Below are positions 1 to 5,326 of a DNA stretch of 5,326 nt, piece after piece; position 1 is the first letter of the stretch; each line of letters begins with the position of its first letter. Source of the DNA: Devosia equisanguinis (lineage in GTDB: Bacteria; Pseudomonadota; Alphaproteobacteria; Rhizobiales; Hyphomicrobiaceae); the NCBI GenBank assembly GCA_945901835.1, contig CAMDMH010000288.1, positions 1-5,326 of the forward strand, in the 5' to 3' direction. Below the pieces are notes generated by a model that did no database searches, was not told the DNA's origin, and saw nothing but the letters and a program-made list of their open reading frames with translations. The position numbers and the translations under genes are program-made.

Positions 1-1
1 G

Positions 2-424
2 ACTGTGTTCGAAGCCGAGTGCGGACGCGGCACCTACGTACGCGCACTCGCCCGCGACATCGGCCGCGATCTCGGCTGCTTTGGCCACGTCATCGAACTG
101 CGACGCACGCGCGTGGGGCCGTTCCACGAAGACGACAGCATCACGCTGGAAGAACTCGACGAAGCAGCCCGCCTCGACGACGGCGGCGCCGCCCTCGCAG
201 ACGCTCTCCTCGGCGTCGAGGCCGCACTGGCCGACCTCACCCAGATCAGTGTCAGCCAGGACGACGCGTCCCGCATCATGCGGGGACAGTCGATCCTCAT
301 CCGCGGCCGCGACGCCCCCGTAATGGGCGGCGAAGCCTACGCCGTCTCCCGCGGGCAGCCCCTCGCCATCGGCGTCCTGGAACAAGGCGAATTCCGCCCC
401 ATCCGCGTGTTCAACTTCGGTTGA
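2..424 (+). CDS. truB: tRNA pseudouridine(55) synthase TruB, C-terminal part (5' end outside window)
   Basis: TruB isomerises U55 to pseudouridine in the T-loop of cytosolic tRNAs. About 140 C-terminal residues are visible, against a usual length of about 300. The reading frame is already open at base 2, so the GTG at 5 is an internal Val codon and not a start. The family signature Cys-Gly-Arg-Gly-Thr-Tyr-Val-Arg, followed by LARDIG and a Leu-Gly-Cys-x-x-His segment ending in LRRTRVGPF, lies in the first 40 visible residues. The acidic linker that follows and the tail from roughly residue 80, ending in a short Arg-Val-Phe-Asn-Phe-Gly strand, fit the PUA-like C-terminal domain of the family. 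The catalytic Asp lies in the missing N-terminal half and cannot be checked. The stop is TGA at 422-424. The next gene is recO, 76 bp downstream; rpsO, the usual neighbour, is absent here. The family call is confident. Confidence 0.93.
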   Translation, partial: TVFEAECGRGTYVRALARDIGRDLGCFGHVIELRRTRVGPFHEDDSITLEELDEAARLDDGGAALADALLGVEAALADLTQISVSQDDASRIMRGQSILIRGRDAPVMGGEAYAVSRGQPLAIGVLEQGEFRPIRVFNFG

Positions 425-500
425 GGGCTAACGTTGTAGGTCAGCGCCACCGCGCGCGGAAACGTTGACGCACCTCACACAAGTCGCGTACTCCCGGGAT

Positions 501-1244
501 ATGCAATGGAGCGACGAGGGCCTGATCCTATCGGTCCGCCCGCACGGCGAGACGGCGGCGATCGTCGAGGTGCTGACTGCGCGCCACGGCCGCCACGCGG
601 GACTCGTGTACGGCGGCCGGTCGCGGCGGCTGCGCCCGGTCCTGCAGACCGGCAATCACGTCGACGTCACATGGAAGGCCCGGCTAGCCGATCAGCTCGG
701 GCACATCGCGGTAGAGTTGCGGCGGGGTTATGCCGCCGAAGCTATGAGCGACGCCAAGGCGCTGGCGGGGTTGTCGACGATCGCCACGATGGCCCGGCTG
801 CTGGCCGAACGTGATCCCGCGCCGAACTTCTATGAGATCACGATGTTCGTTCTGTCGTTCATCGACGATCCCAGCGTCTGGCCGGCGCTCTATGCGCGCT
901 GGGAGCTTTCGCTGCTGGACGAGTTGGGGCTGGGCCTCGACCTCGCGCAATGTGCCTCGACCGGGTCCAACGACAACCTGATCTACGTTTCGCCGCGCTC
1001 GGGCCGGGCTGTATCGGCCTCGGCCGGGGAGCCTTACCGCGACAAGCTGCTGCGCCTGCCCGCCTTCATCCGCGATGGCAACGCTGCGGGGGGCGTCAAC
1101 GCGCAAGATCTCAAAGATGCGTTCGCCCTTGCGGGCCATTTTCTGGAAGCCCGCGTGCTGACGCCAGCGGGCGAGCCCCTACCCGACGTCCGCGCCCGCA
1201 TGATCGACCTCGTGACGCGCGAAGCAGACCGGCCGCGGCAATAA
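501..1244 (+). CDS. recO: DNA repair protein RecO
   Basis: RecO is the cytosolic mediator that works with RecR (and RecF) to load RecA onto SSB-coated single-stranded DNA in gap repair. The 247-residue product has the typical RecO opening, Met-Gln-Trp-x-Asp-Glu-Gly-x-Ile-Leu, then HGETAAIVEVLT and GLVYGGRSRR, which belong to the N-terminal OB fold (about residues 1-80). A helical C-terminal domain follows, with ERDPAPNFYE near 103-112, a WELSLLDELGLGLDL segment near 134-148 and YVSPRSGRAVS near 162-172. I chose the ATG at 501 because this is where the conserved family N-terminus begins. The frame stays open back to a TTG at 465, which would add 12 unconserved residues. There is no strong Shine-Dalgarno before 501. 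The only cysteine is C151, so the four-cysteine zinc site of some RecO proteins cannot form. Length is normal for the family. Confidence 0.93.
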   Translation: MQWSDEGLILSVRPHGETAAIVEVLTARHGRHAGLVYGGRSRRLRPVLQTGNHVDVTWKARLADQLGHIAVELRRGYAAEAMSDAKALAGLSTIATMARLLAERDPAPNFYEITMFVLSFIDDPSVWPALYARWELSLLDELGLGLDLAQCASTGSNDNLIYVSPRSGRAVSASAGEPYRDKLLRLPAFIRDGNAAGGVNAQDLKDAFALAGHFLEARVLTPAGEPLPDVRARMIDLVTREADRPRQ

Positions 1245-1286
1245 CGCCTGCGGGAAGTCCAAACCTTCCAACGCAAGCTGGCACGC

Positions 1287-1313
1287 GCTAGGCTTTGCAG
1301 AGCCGAAGCCAGC
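1287..1313 (+). other. Bulged hairpin just upstream of the ggt start
   Basis: GCT-A-GGCTT at 1287-1295 can pair with AAGCCAGC at 1306-1313. This gives eight base pairs with A1290 bulged and a 10-nt loop. It sits 42 bp after the recO stop and only 3 nt before the ggt GTG start, filling most of the 72-bp gap. No T-run follows (CCC and then the start codon), so it does not look like a standard intrinsic terminator for recO. It could limit ribosome access to the ggt start, because the only weak Shine-Dalgarno-like bases (GAAG, 1305-1308) lie mostly in its 3' arm. In GC-rich DNA a stem this size can arise by chance, and no function is demonstrated. Confidence 0.3.
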
Positions 1314-1316
1314 CCC

Positions 1317-3110
1317 GTGACATCCCCAGTGACCCTTCACACCCTCGTGAAATCCTCGATAGCGACTGCATGGATGGCAACCGTCGCCATGGCGGCCATG
1401 TTCGCGATCGGCGTGCCGGTGAGCCAAGCGCAACGCGCGTTCGAGACCGACGGCGCTGTCGGTCTCGAACCCAAGGCGCTCGTCACTGCGCGGCGGCATA
1501 TGATCGTCACGGCAAATCCGCATGCGACGGAGGCGGGGCTCGCGGTGTTGCGCGCTGGCGGCAGCGCTACGGATGCCGCGATCGCGGCCCAACTCGTGCT
1601 GAACCTCGTGGAGCCGCAGTCTTCGGGCATAGGCGGCGGCGGCTTTCTCGTGCACTGGAATGCCTCGGCCAAGCGTTTCAATAGTTATGATGGCCGCGAG
1701 ACCGCGCCGCGCCAGATCCAGCCCAACGTGTTCCTGATGCCTGACGGCAGGCCGCGCGGCTTCTGGGAGGTCGTGAATTCGGGCGAAAGCGTAGGCGTAC
1801 CCGGTCTCGTCGCGATGCTTGCCCGCGCGCACGCCGCGCACGGAAAGATCCCTTGGCGGGAGCTTTTTCAGCCGGCCATCGAACTCGCCGAGAGCGGCTT
1901 TGCGGTCTCGAAGCGGCTCAATGGACTGCTGGCCGAGCGCGGCGTGGAACACTTCTCGACGACAGCACGCAGCTACTTCTTCGACGAGACCCGCAAGCCG
2001 CGCGCCGTCGGCGAGAACCTCGCCAATCCCGCCTATGCCAAGGTGTTGCGGCGGATCGCGGAAGAGGGTCCGGTCGCGCTGCACAAAGGCGCGGTGGCGC
2101 AGAGTATCGTCGACGCCGTACGATCGGGTGGACACGGGCGGCCTGGAACGCTCTCGCCCGACGACCTCGCGGAATACGCTGCCATCGAACGGCCCGTGGT
2201 GTGTGGCGCCTACCGCCGCTACCGGATCTGCGGAATGGGCCCGCCTTCCTCGGGTGGGCTTGCGACCGTCATGACACTTGGCCTCCTCGCCCCCCACGGC
2301 CTCGGCGTCACGCCGATGCAACCGGCTGCGATTCATCTGATTGCCCAGGCGCAGCGGCTTGCCTATGCGGACCGGGACCGCTGGGTTGCAGATCCCGATC
2401 GCGTGAAGGTGCCGGCCGGACTCACCGCGCCTGAATATCTCAGCGGGCGCGGCCGGCTGATCGTCCAGGGCAAGGCGCCGGGTCGCGCTGAACCGGGGCT
2501 GCCGCCGGGCAGTTCGGAGAAACGCGCGGGCAGCGATGCGACCACAGAGATCGCGGGAACGACGCATCTCTCCGTCGTCGACGCCGCGGGCAACGCCGTG
2601 GCTTTGACGAGCACGATCGAAGCGGGTTTCGGCTCGGGATTGATGGCCGAGGGCTTCCTGCTCAACAACCAGCTCACGGACTTCTCGTTCCGGACGCACG
2701 ACGCCGACGGCCGCCCCATCGCCAACGCCCCCGAACCCGGCAAGCGACCGCGCAGCTCGATGGCGCCGACCATCGTTCTCGATCCGAGTGGACGATTGTT
2801 CGCGGTGCTGGGATCGCCCGGCGGAAGTCGCATTCCCCTTTACGTGATGAAGTCGTTGATCGGTCTCATCGACTGGAAGCTCGACGCGCAGTCGGCAGCC
2901 GACCTGCCGAATTTCGGCAGCCGCAATGGCCCTCTAGAGATCGAGAAGGACCTCGGCGGTGCTCTATTGCCGTTGCAGATGAAGGCCCTCGGACACGAGG
3001 TTCGCCAGGATCAGATGACCTCGGGCACGCATATCATCGTCGTCAGGCCGGGGCGTCGCCTCGAAGGCGGCGCCGATCCCCGTCGCGAAGGCGTGGCGCT
3101 CGGCGATTGA
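1317..3110 (+). CDS. ggt: Gamma-glutamyltransferase precursor (glutathione hydrolase), periplasmic
   Basis: An N-terminal-nucleophile hydrolase that takes the gamma-glutamyl group from glutathione or related peptides and passes it to water or an amino acid, releasing Cys-Gly from glutathione. The 597-residue product starts with an export signal: Lys13, a hydrophobic stretch at about 21-35, and a likely cut after A38 (VSQA). Residues 62-110 include the conserved DAAIAAQLVLNLVEP and SGIGGGGF. R127 in YDGRETAP is the expected glutamate-binding Arg, and PPSSGG lies at 309-314. The autocleavage site is G414/T415 in GTTHLSVVD, with T415 the nucleophile of the small subunit. LLNNQLTDFS supplies D455, KRPRSSMAPT supplies S480-S481, and GSPGGSRIP supplies the G502-G503 oxyanion hole. 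All key residues are present. The start is a GTG; a GTG at 1329 or ATGs at 1374 and later are alternatives, though the last would shorten the signal peptide. thiO follows after 19 bp. A cephalosporin-acylase-like specificity cannot be excluded. Confidence 0.95.
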   Translation: MTSPVTLHTLVKSSIATAWMATVAMAAMFAIGVPVSQAQRAFETDGAVGLEPKALVTARRHMIVTANPHATEAGLAVLRAGGSATDAAIAAQLVLNLVEPQSSGIGGGGFLVHWNASAKRFNSYDGRETAPRQIQPNVFLMPDGRPRGFWEVVNSGESVGVPGLVAMLARAHAAHGKIPWRELFQPAIELAESGFAVSKRLNGLLAERGVEHFSTTARSYFFDETRKPRAVGENLANPAYAKVLRRIAEEGPVALHKGAVAQSIVDAVRSGGHGRPGTLSPDDLAEYAAIERPVVCGAYRRYRICGMGPPSSGGLATVMTLGLLAPHGLGVTPMQPAAIHLIAQAQRLAYADRDRWVADPDRVKVPAGLTAPEYLSGRGRLIVQGKAPGRAEPGLPPGSSEKRAGSDATTEIAGTTHLSVVDAAGNAVALTSTIEAGFGSGLMAEGFLLNNQLTDFSFRTHDADGRPIANAPEPGKRPRSSMAPTIVLDPSGRLFAVLGSPGGSRIPLYVMKSLIGLIDWKLDAQSAADLPNFGSRNGPLEIEKDLGGALLPLQMKALGHEVRQDQMTSGTHIIVVRPGRRLEGGADPRREGVALGD

Positions 3111-3117
3111 GCGAATT

Positions 3118-3121
3118 GGGA
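3118..3121 (+). promoter_or_regulatory. Probable ribosome binding site of thiO
   Basis: GGGA lies 8 nt before the ATG at 3130, inside the 19-bp gap after the ggt stop. An ATG at 3121 opens only a two-codon frame (ATG TTC TGA) whose stop, at 3127-3129, directly abuts the thiO ATG. The site supports 3130 as the thiO start, but the match is short. Confidence 0.4.
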
Positions 3122-3129
3122 TGTTCTGA

Positions 3130-4134
3130 ATGGCAGCCAGACTCAACATCGATGTCGCCGGCGCTGGCATATTCGGGCTGTGGCAAGCTCTCACGCTCGC
3201 ACGCGCCGGCCATCGCGTGAGGCTGTTCGAGGCGTCGGCGGAGCCGTTCGCGAACGCCCAGAGCCGCTTTGCCGGCGCGATGCTCGCGCCCTGGTGCGAA
3301 GCCGAAGCCGCCCCGCCGATCGTGCGCGACGCTGGTATCGCTTGCCTGGATATGTGGCTCGAGGCGTTCCCCGGCATCATCAAGGCCGGCACGCTCGTCG
3401 TCGCGCAGGCACGCGACCTGTCCGAGCTGAAACGGTTCGCGCGGCTGGCGCCAGGGCACGAGCTGGTCGACGGTCCAGGGATCGACGCCCTCGAACCCGA
3501 TCTCGCCGGCCGCTTCCAGTCAGGTCTCTTGTTCGCCCGAGAAGCCCACATGCGGACGCCGGCGGCCCTGGCGGCGTTGCTGGCATCGGCAAAGCAGGCC
3601 GGCGCGGAGGTGCGGCTGGGCGAAATCTGGACACACAATCCAAGCGCCGACTTCACGGTCGATTGTCGTGGGCTCGGGGCGCGCGAAGCGCTGCCCACCC
3701 TGCGCGGCGTACGCGGCGAACGCCTGCTGGTCAGAGCGTGGGACGTCGCATTGAAACGGCCCGTGCGGCTGCTGCATCCCCGCTTTCCCCTCTACATCGT
3801 GCCATGGGGCGACGGCCTGCATCTCGTCGGCGCGACAGTTCTGGAAAGCGAAGACCCGAGCCCGATGACCGTCCGCTCCGCTCTGGAACTGCTCGGCATG
3901 GCTTATGCGCTGACGCCCGCATTCGGCGAGGCCGAAATCCTGGAGACGTCCGCCGGTGTCCGCCCGGCATTTCCCGACAACGTGCCGCGTGTCGTGGTGC
4001 AGGGCCGCACGATCCACGTCAACGGCGCGCACCGGCACGGATTCCTGCTGGGACCGGCGATGGCGCGCATCGTCGCCGATGTCGTGGCGAAGGGCCGAAG
4101 CGACTGGGAATACGCCGCGGGCTTGATGGGCTGA
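3130..4134 (+). CDS. thiO: FAD-dependent glycine/D-amino-acid oxidase, ThiO-like
   Basis: A member of the D-amino-acid oxidase/glycine oxidase fold family. ThiO oxidises glycine to iminoglycine with FAD and O2 in the cytosol, supplying the thiazole half of thiamine. The 334-residue product opens with the dinucleotide-binding GAGIFG (residues 11-16), with E34 closing the second strand to hold the FAD ribose. FAGAMLAPWCE at 47-57 is the segment typical of ThiO. DCRGLGA (178-184) and VRGERLLVRA (194-203) form the second FAD-contacting region. YIVPWGDG, VGAT, GVRPAFPDN with R278, and VNGAHRHGFLLGP with R302 complete the C-terminal part. By position, R278 and R302 correspond to the substrate-carboxylate arginines of Bacillus glycine oxidase. 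The gene lies 19 bp after ggt, so the two are probably cotranscribed. No thiS, thiG or thiE is visible in the window, so thiamine synthesis is likely but not proven. Another small amine or D-amino acid substrate is possible. Confidence 0.8.
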   Translation: MAARLNIDVAGAGIFGLWQALTLARAGHRVRLFEASAEPFANAQSRFAGAMLAPWCEAEAAPPIVRDAGIACLDMWLEAFPGIIKAGTLVVAQARDLSELKRFARLAPGHELVDGPGIDALEPDLAGRFQSGLLFAREAHMRTPAALAALLASAKQAGAEVRLGEIWTHNPSADFTVDCRGLGAREALPTLRGVRGERLLVRAWDVALKRPVRLLHPRFPLYIVPWGDGLHLVGATVLESEDPSPMTVRSALELLGMAYALTPAFGEAEILETSAGVRPAFPDNVPRVVVQGRTIHVNGAHRHGFLLGPAMARIVADVVAKGRSDWEYAAGLMG

Positions 4135-4149
4135 ACCTCGACCGCGGTA
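4135..4149. other. Tail-to-tail junction of thiO and the crotonase-fold gene
   Basis: Only 15 bp separate the thiO stop on the + strand from the stop of the converging gene on the - strand. The junction contains the palindrome ACCGCGGT at 4141-4148, which has no loop, and no T-run on either strand. I see no intrinsic terminator here, so each transcript probably runs into the opposing gene, or ends there by Rho. Confidence 0.6.
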
Positions 4150-4968
4150 TCAAAAACCCTTCCATTCAGGAGGGCGCTTCTCGACGAACGCGGAAATCCC
4201 TTCGGCGGCGTCGCGGGCGAGCAGGTTCTCCACCATGACCCGGGCGGCCAGCGCATAGGCTTCGTCCACCGGCAGATGGGCCTGATCGTAGAACGTGCGC
4301 TTGCCGATCGACACGGTCAGCGGCGACTTTGCCGCGATCTGCCCGGCGAGCGACAGTGCCACGCCACGCGCTTCGGCTCGTGGCGCGACGCGGTTTACGA
4401 GCCCCCATTCGGCGGCCCGCTCCGCGTCGATCATTTCGCCCAGAAGCAGCATTTCCATGGCCCGCTTGCGAGGTACGTTGCGGGTCAGCGCCACCATCGG
4501 CGTCGAGCAGAACAGACCGATGTTGACGCCGGGCGTGCAGAACAGGGCGTCGTCCGACGCCACCGCGAGATCGCAGGTGGCGACCAGTTGACAACCGGCG
4601 GCCGTCGCGGTCGCCTCGACGAGCGCGATCACCGGCTGCGGGCACGCCATGATCGTCTGCATCATCCGCGCGCAAGACTGCATCGATTGCTCGAAGAACG
4701 CCCGTCCACGGTCGGGATCCGCGCGATGAGCGGTGATTTCCTTGAGGTCGTGGCCAGCAGAGAACGCCGGACCTCGAGCCGACAGCACGATCACCTTGAT
4801 CTCGCGATCTGCCGACAACTGCTCGAACGAACTTCGCAGCGCCTCGAGCGCTTCAAGCGACAGACTGTTGCGCTGCGCCGGGCGATCGAGGATCACCTCG
4901 GCGACACCAGTGGGCTCGGCCAACTTCGTCACCCGAACCGGGCCGGCCAGCGCCGATGGTTCTCCCAT
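4150..4968 (-). CDS. Enoyl-CoA hydratase/isomerase (crotonase) superfamily protein, ECHDC3-like, lacking classical catalytic glutamates
   Basis: A 272-residue crotonase-fold protein, close to the usual 255-275. These proteins bind acyl-CoA esters and stabilise an enolate anion in a peptide oxyanion hole. Visible landmarks are VILDRPAQRNSLS (25-37), the first oxyanion segment FSAGHDLKE (69-77), the second segment ATAAGCQLVATCDLAVA (121-137), and TPGVNIGLFCSTPMVAL (145-161). AMEMLLLGEMIDA and WGLVNRV follow, and the tail is EGISAFVEKRPPEW. The GLFCST segment and AAGCQLVATCDLA resemble the ECHDC3-type branch as I remember it. An ungapped alignment from memory with rat mitochondrial hydratase (GGCELAMMCD and FGQPEILLG) puts Q127 at Glu144 and G147 at Glu164, so simple hydration of enoyl-CoA is doubtful. 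The ATG start is at 4966-4968. AGGAG precedes it, overlapping the stop of the upstream gene, from which this gene is 15 bp away; the two are probably cotranscribed. Substrate unknown. Confidence 0.88.
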   Translation of the reverse strand: MGEPSALAGPVRVTKLAEPTGVAEVILDRPAQRNSLSLEALEALRSSFEQLSADREIKVIVLSARGPAFSAGHDLKEITAHRADPDRGRAFFEQSMQSCARMMQTIMACPQPVIALVEATATAAGCQLVATCDLAVASDDALFCTPGVNIGLFCSTPMVALTRNVPRKRAMEMLLLGEMIDAERAAEWGLVNRVAPRAEARGVALSLAGQIAAKSPLTVSIGKRTFYDQAHLPVDEAYALAARVMVENLLARDAAEGISAFVEKRPPEWKGF

Positions 4969-4980
4969 GGGAACAGCCCG

Positions 4981-4985
4981 CTCCT
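4981..4985 (-). promoter_or_regulatory. Shine-Dalgarno of the crotonase-fold gene, overlapping the upstream stop codon
   Basis: On the - strand AGGAG overlaps the TAG stop (4984-4986) of the preceding gene and lies 12 nt before the ATG at 4968. The spacing is longer than ideal. The overlap of stop codon and ribosome site suggests that translation of the two genes is coupled. Confidence 0.45.
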
Positions 4986-5326
4986 ACTTCAGGGCCTCGT
5001 CGATGGCCTTGGCGTGCTTCTTCACGACGTCGATGTTCTCCTTGAACTTCAAGGGTTGCATCTCCTTCAGAGCGTCGCTCATCTCTTCGAGCTGAACCTT
5101 CCGGTCCGCATCAGAGAGCGCCTTGTCGGCCTTGATCGCCTCGATGTCCTTCTTGATCAGCTCGATCGGATCGGAATACTCGCCGTTGTCCGGATCGATG
5201 CCGGCCAGCACCATCATGATGTTCGCCCGGATCTCCTCGAAGTCGGCGAAATCCTTGAAACCGTTCTTCTTGCCGATCTCGTCGAGCTCCTTCTGGAGCT
5301 TTTCGTCGATCGTGTCCCCGGCAGCT
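4984..5326 (-). CDS. Uncharacterised charged helical protein, C-terminal 113 residues (5' end outside window)
   Basis: I do not recognise this family. The frame is open from the right edge to a TAG at 4984-4986, giving 113 residues. An ATG pair at 5212-5217 gives a 77-residue open frame, but the same frame continues upstream without a stop through NGFKDFADFEEIRANI, so those methionines are probably internal. The visible part is rich in Lys, Glu and Asp with few aromatic residues apart from several Phe in the first third, and no Cys. It begins with an acidic/lysine helix (IDEKLQKELEDLIGKK), followed by the Phe-rich segment and a short loop, Ala-Gly-Ile-Asp-Pro-Asp-Asn-Gly, typical of a turn. 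Two or three further amphipathic helices end in IDEALK. No membrane segment is visible; an export signal, if any, would be outside the window. It shares a transcription unit with the downstream crotonase-fold gene, 15 bp away. A secreted or lipoprotein-type helical protein is one possibility, but it is unsupported. Confidence 0.75.
   Translation of the reverse strand, partial: AAGDTIDEKLQKELDEIGKKNGFKDFADFEEIRANIMMVLAGIDPDNGEYSDPIELIKKDIEAIKADKALSDADRKVQLEEMSDALKEMQPLKFKENIDVVKKHAKAIDEALK

Noticed and set aside
430..467. Two AACGTTG copies (430-436 and 461-467) in the truB-recO gap, as a possible operator
   Set aside because: The seven-base matches are short, each core being a simple AACGTT palindrome, and nothing else ties them to a regulator.
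465..492. Possible recO promoter, TTGACG (465-470) with CGTACT (487-492)
   Set aside because: The -35 is good but the -10 matches only three of six bases, and the start point would fall almost at the ATG. It is too weak to annotate; recO may simply be read through from truB.
465..500. TTG at 465 as the recO start
   Set aside because: It adds 12 residues not typical of RecO. The family N-terminus begins at the ATG at 501.
1279..1299. Possible sigma-54 promoter before ggt: TGGCACG (1279-1285) and TTGCA (1295-1299)
   Set aside because: Both half-boxes match well, but there are nine bases between them instead of four, putting GG and GC 17 bp apart and not 12. Sigma-54 spacing is strict, so the match is probably chance.
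1179..2699. A 506-codon open frame on the - strand opposite ggt and the end of recO
   Set aside because: It lies opposite a fully recognisable gamma-glutamyltransferase with all catalytic residues. Its translation is rich in Arg and His without any family motif, and it runs across a gene boundary. This is typical of antisense frames in GC-rich DNA.
2964..3698. Long - strand frame opposite the ggt end and thiO
   Set aside because: It is Ser/Ala/Arg-rich without motifs and is explained as the antisense shadow of thiO, whose + strand protein is well conserved.
5212..5217. Methionines as the start of a complete 77-residue protein
   Set aside because: The frame continues open to the window edge with similar lysine/glutamate-rich helical composition, and I see no clear ribosome site before these codons. 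A longer truncated gene is more likely.

Overview
The window is a high-GC, densely packed chromosomal segment that reads as an alphaproteobacterium, most likely of the Hyphomicrobiales. That placement rests on my recognition of the RecO N-terminus, the ThiO C-terminus and the TruB tail as alphaproteobacterial variants; it has not been tested by a search. I see no tRNA or rRNA genes, insertion sequences, CRISPR arrays or phage genes, and no gene with obviously foreign composition. All complete genes are uninterrupted.

Layout: positions 1-4134 read on the + strand. They hold the 3' end of truB (tRNA pseudouridine-55 synthase, cut by the window edge), recO (recombination mediator), a complete periplasmic gamma-glutamyltransferase precursor gene (ggt) and a complete ThiO-type FAD-dependent glycine/amino-acid oxidase gene. 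From 4150 to the end everything reads on the - strand: an uncharacterised charged helical protein cut by the right edge (4984-5326), followed downstream by a crotonase-fold protein (4150-4968). The two blocks meet tail to tail with only 15 bp between stop codons.

Functional links: truB and recO are housekeeping genes whose adjacency is less usual, because rpsO normally follows truB. ggt and thiO are 19 bp apart and probably cotranscribed. A link through glutathione or Cys-Gly breakdown to glycine is conceivable, but it is inference. The crotonase-fold protein carries Gln and Gly where classical enoyl-CoA hydratases have their two catalytic glutamates, so a simple hydratase label is doubtful. 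A bulged hairpin lies directly in front of the ggt GTG start.

I did not find a clearly new multi-gene system. The most worthwhile leads are the catalytic-residue substitutions in the crotonase-fold protein together with its unknown helical neighbour, the ggt-thiO pairing, and the truB-recO junction.
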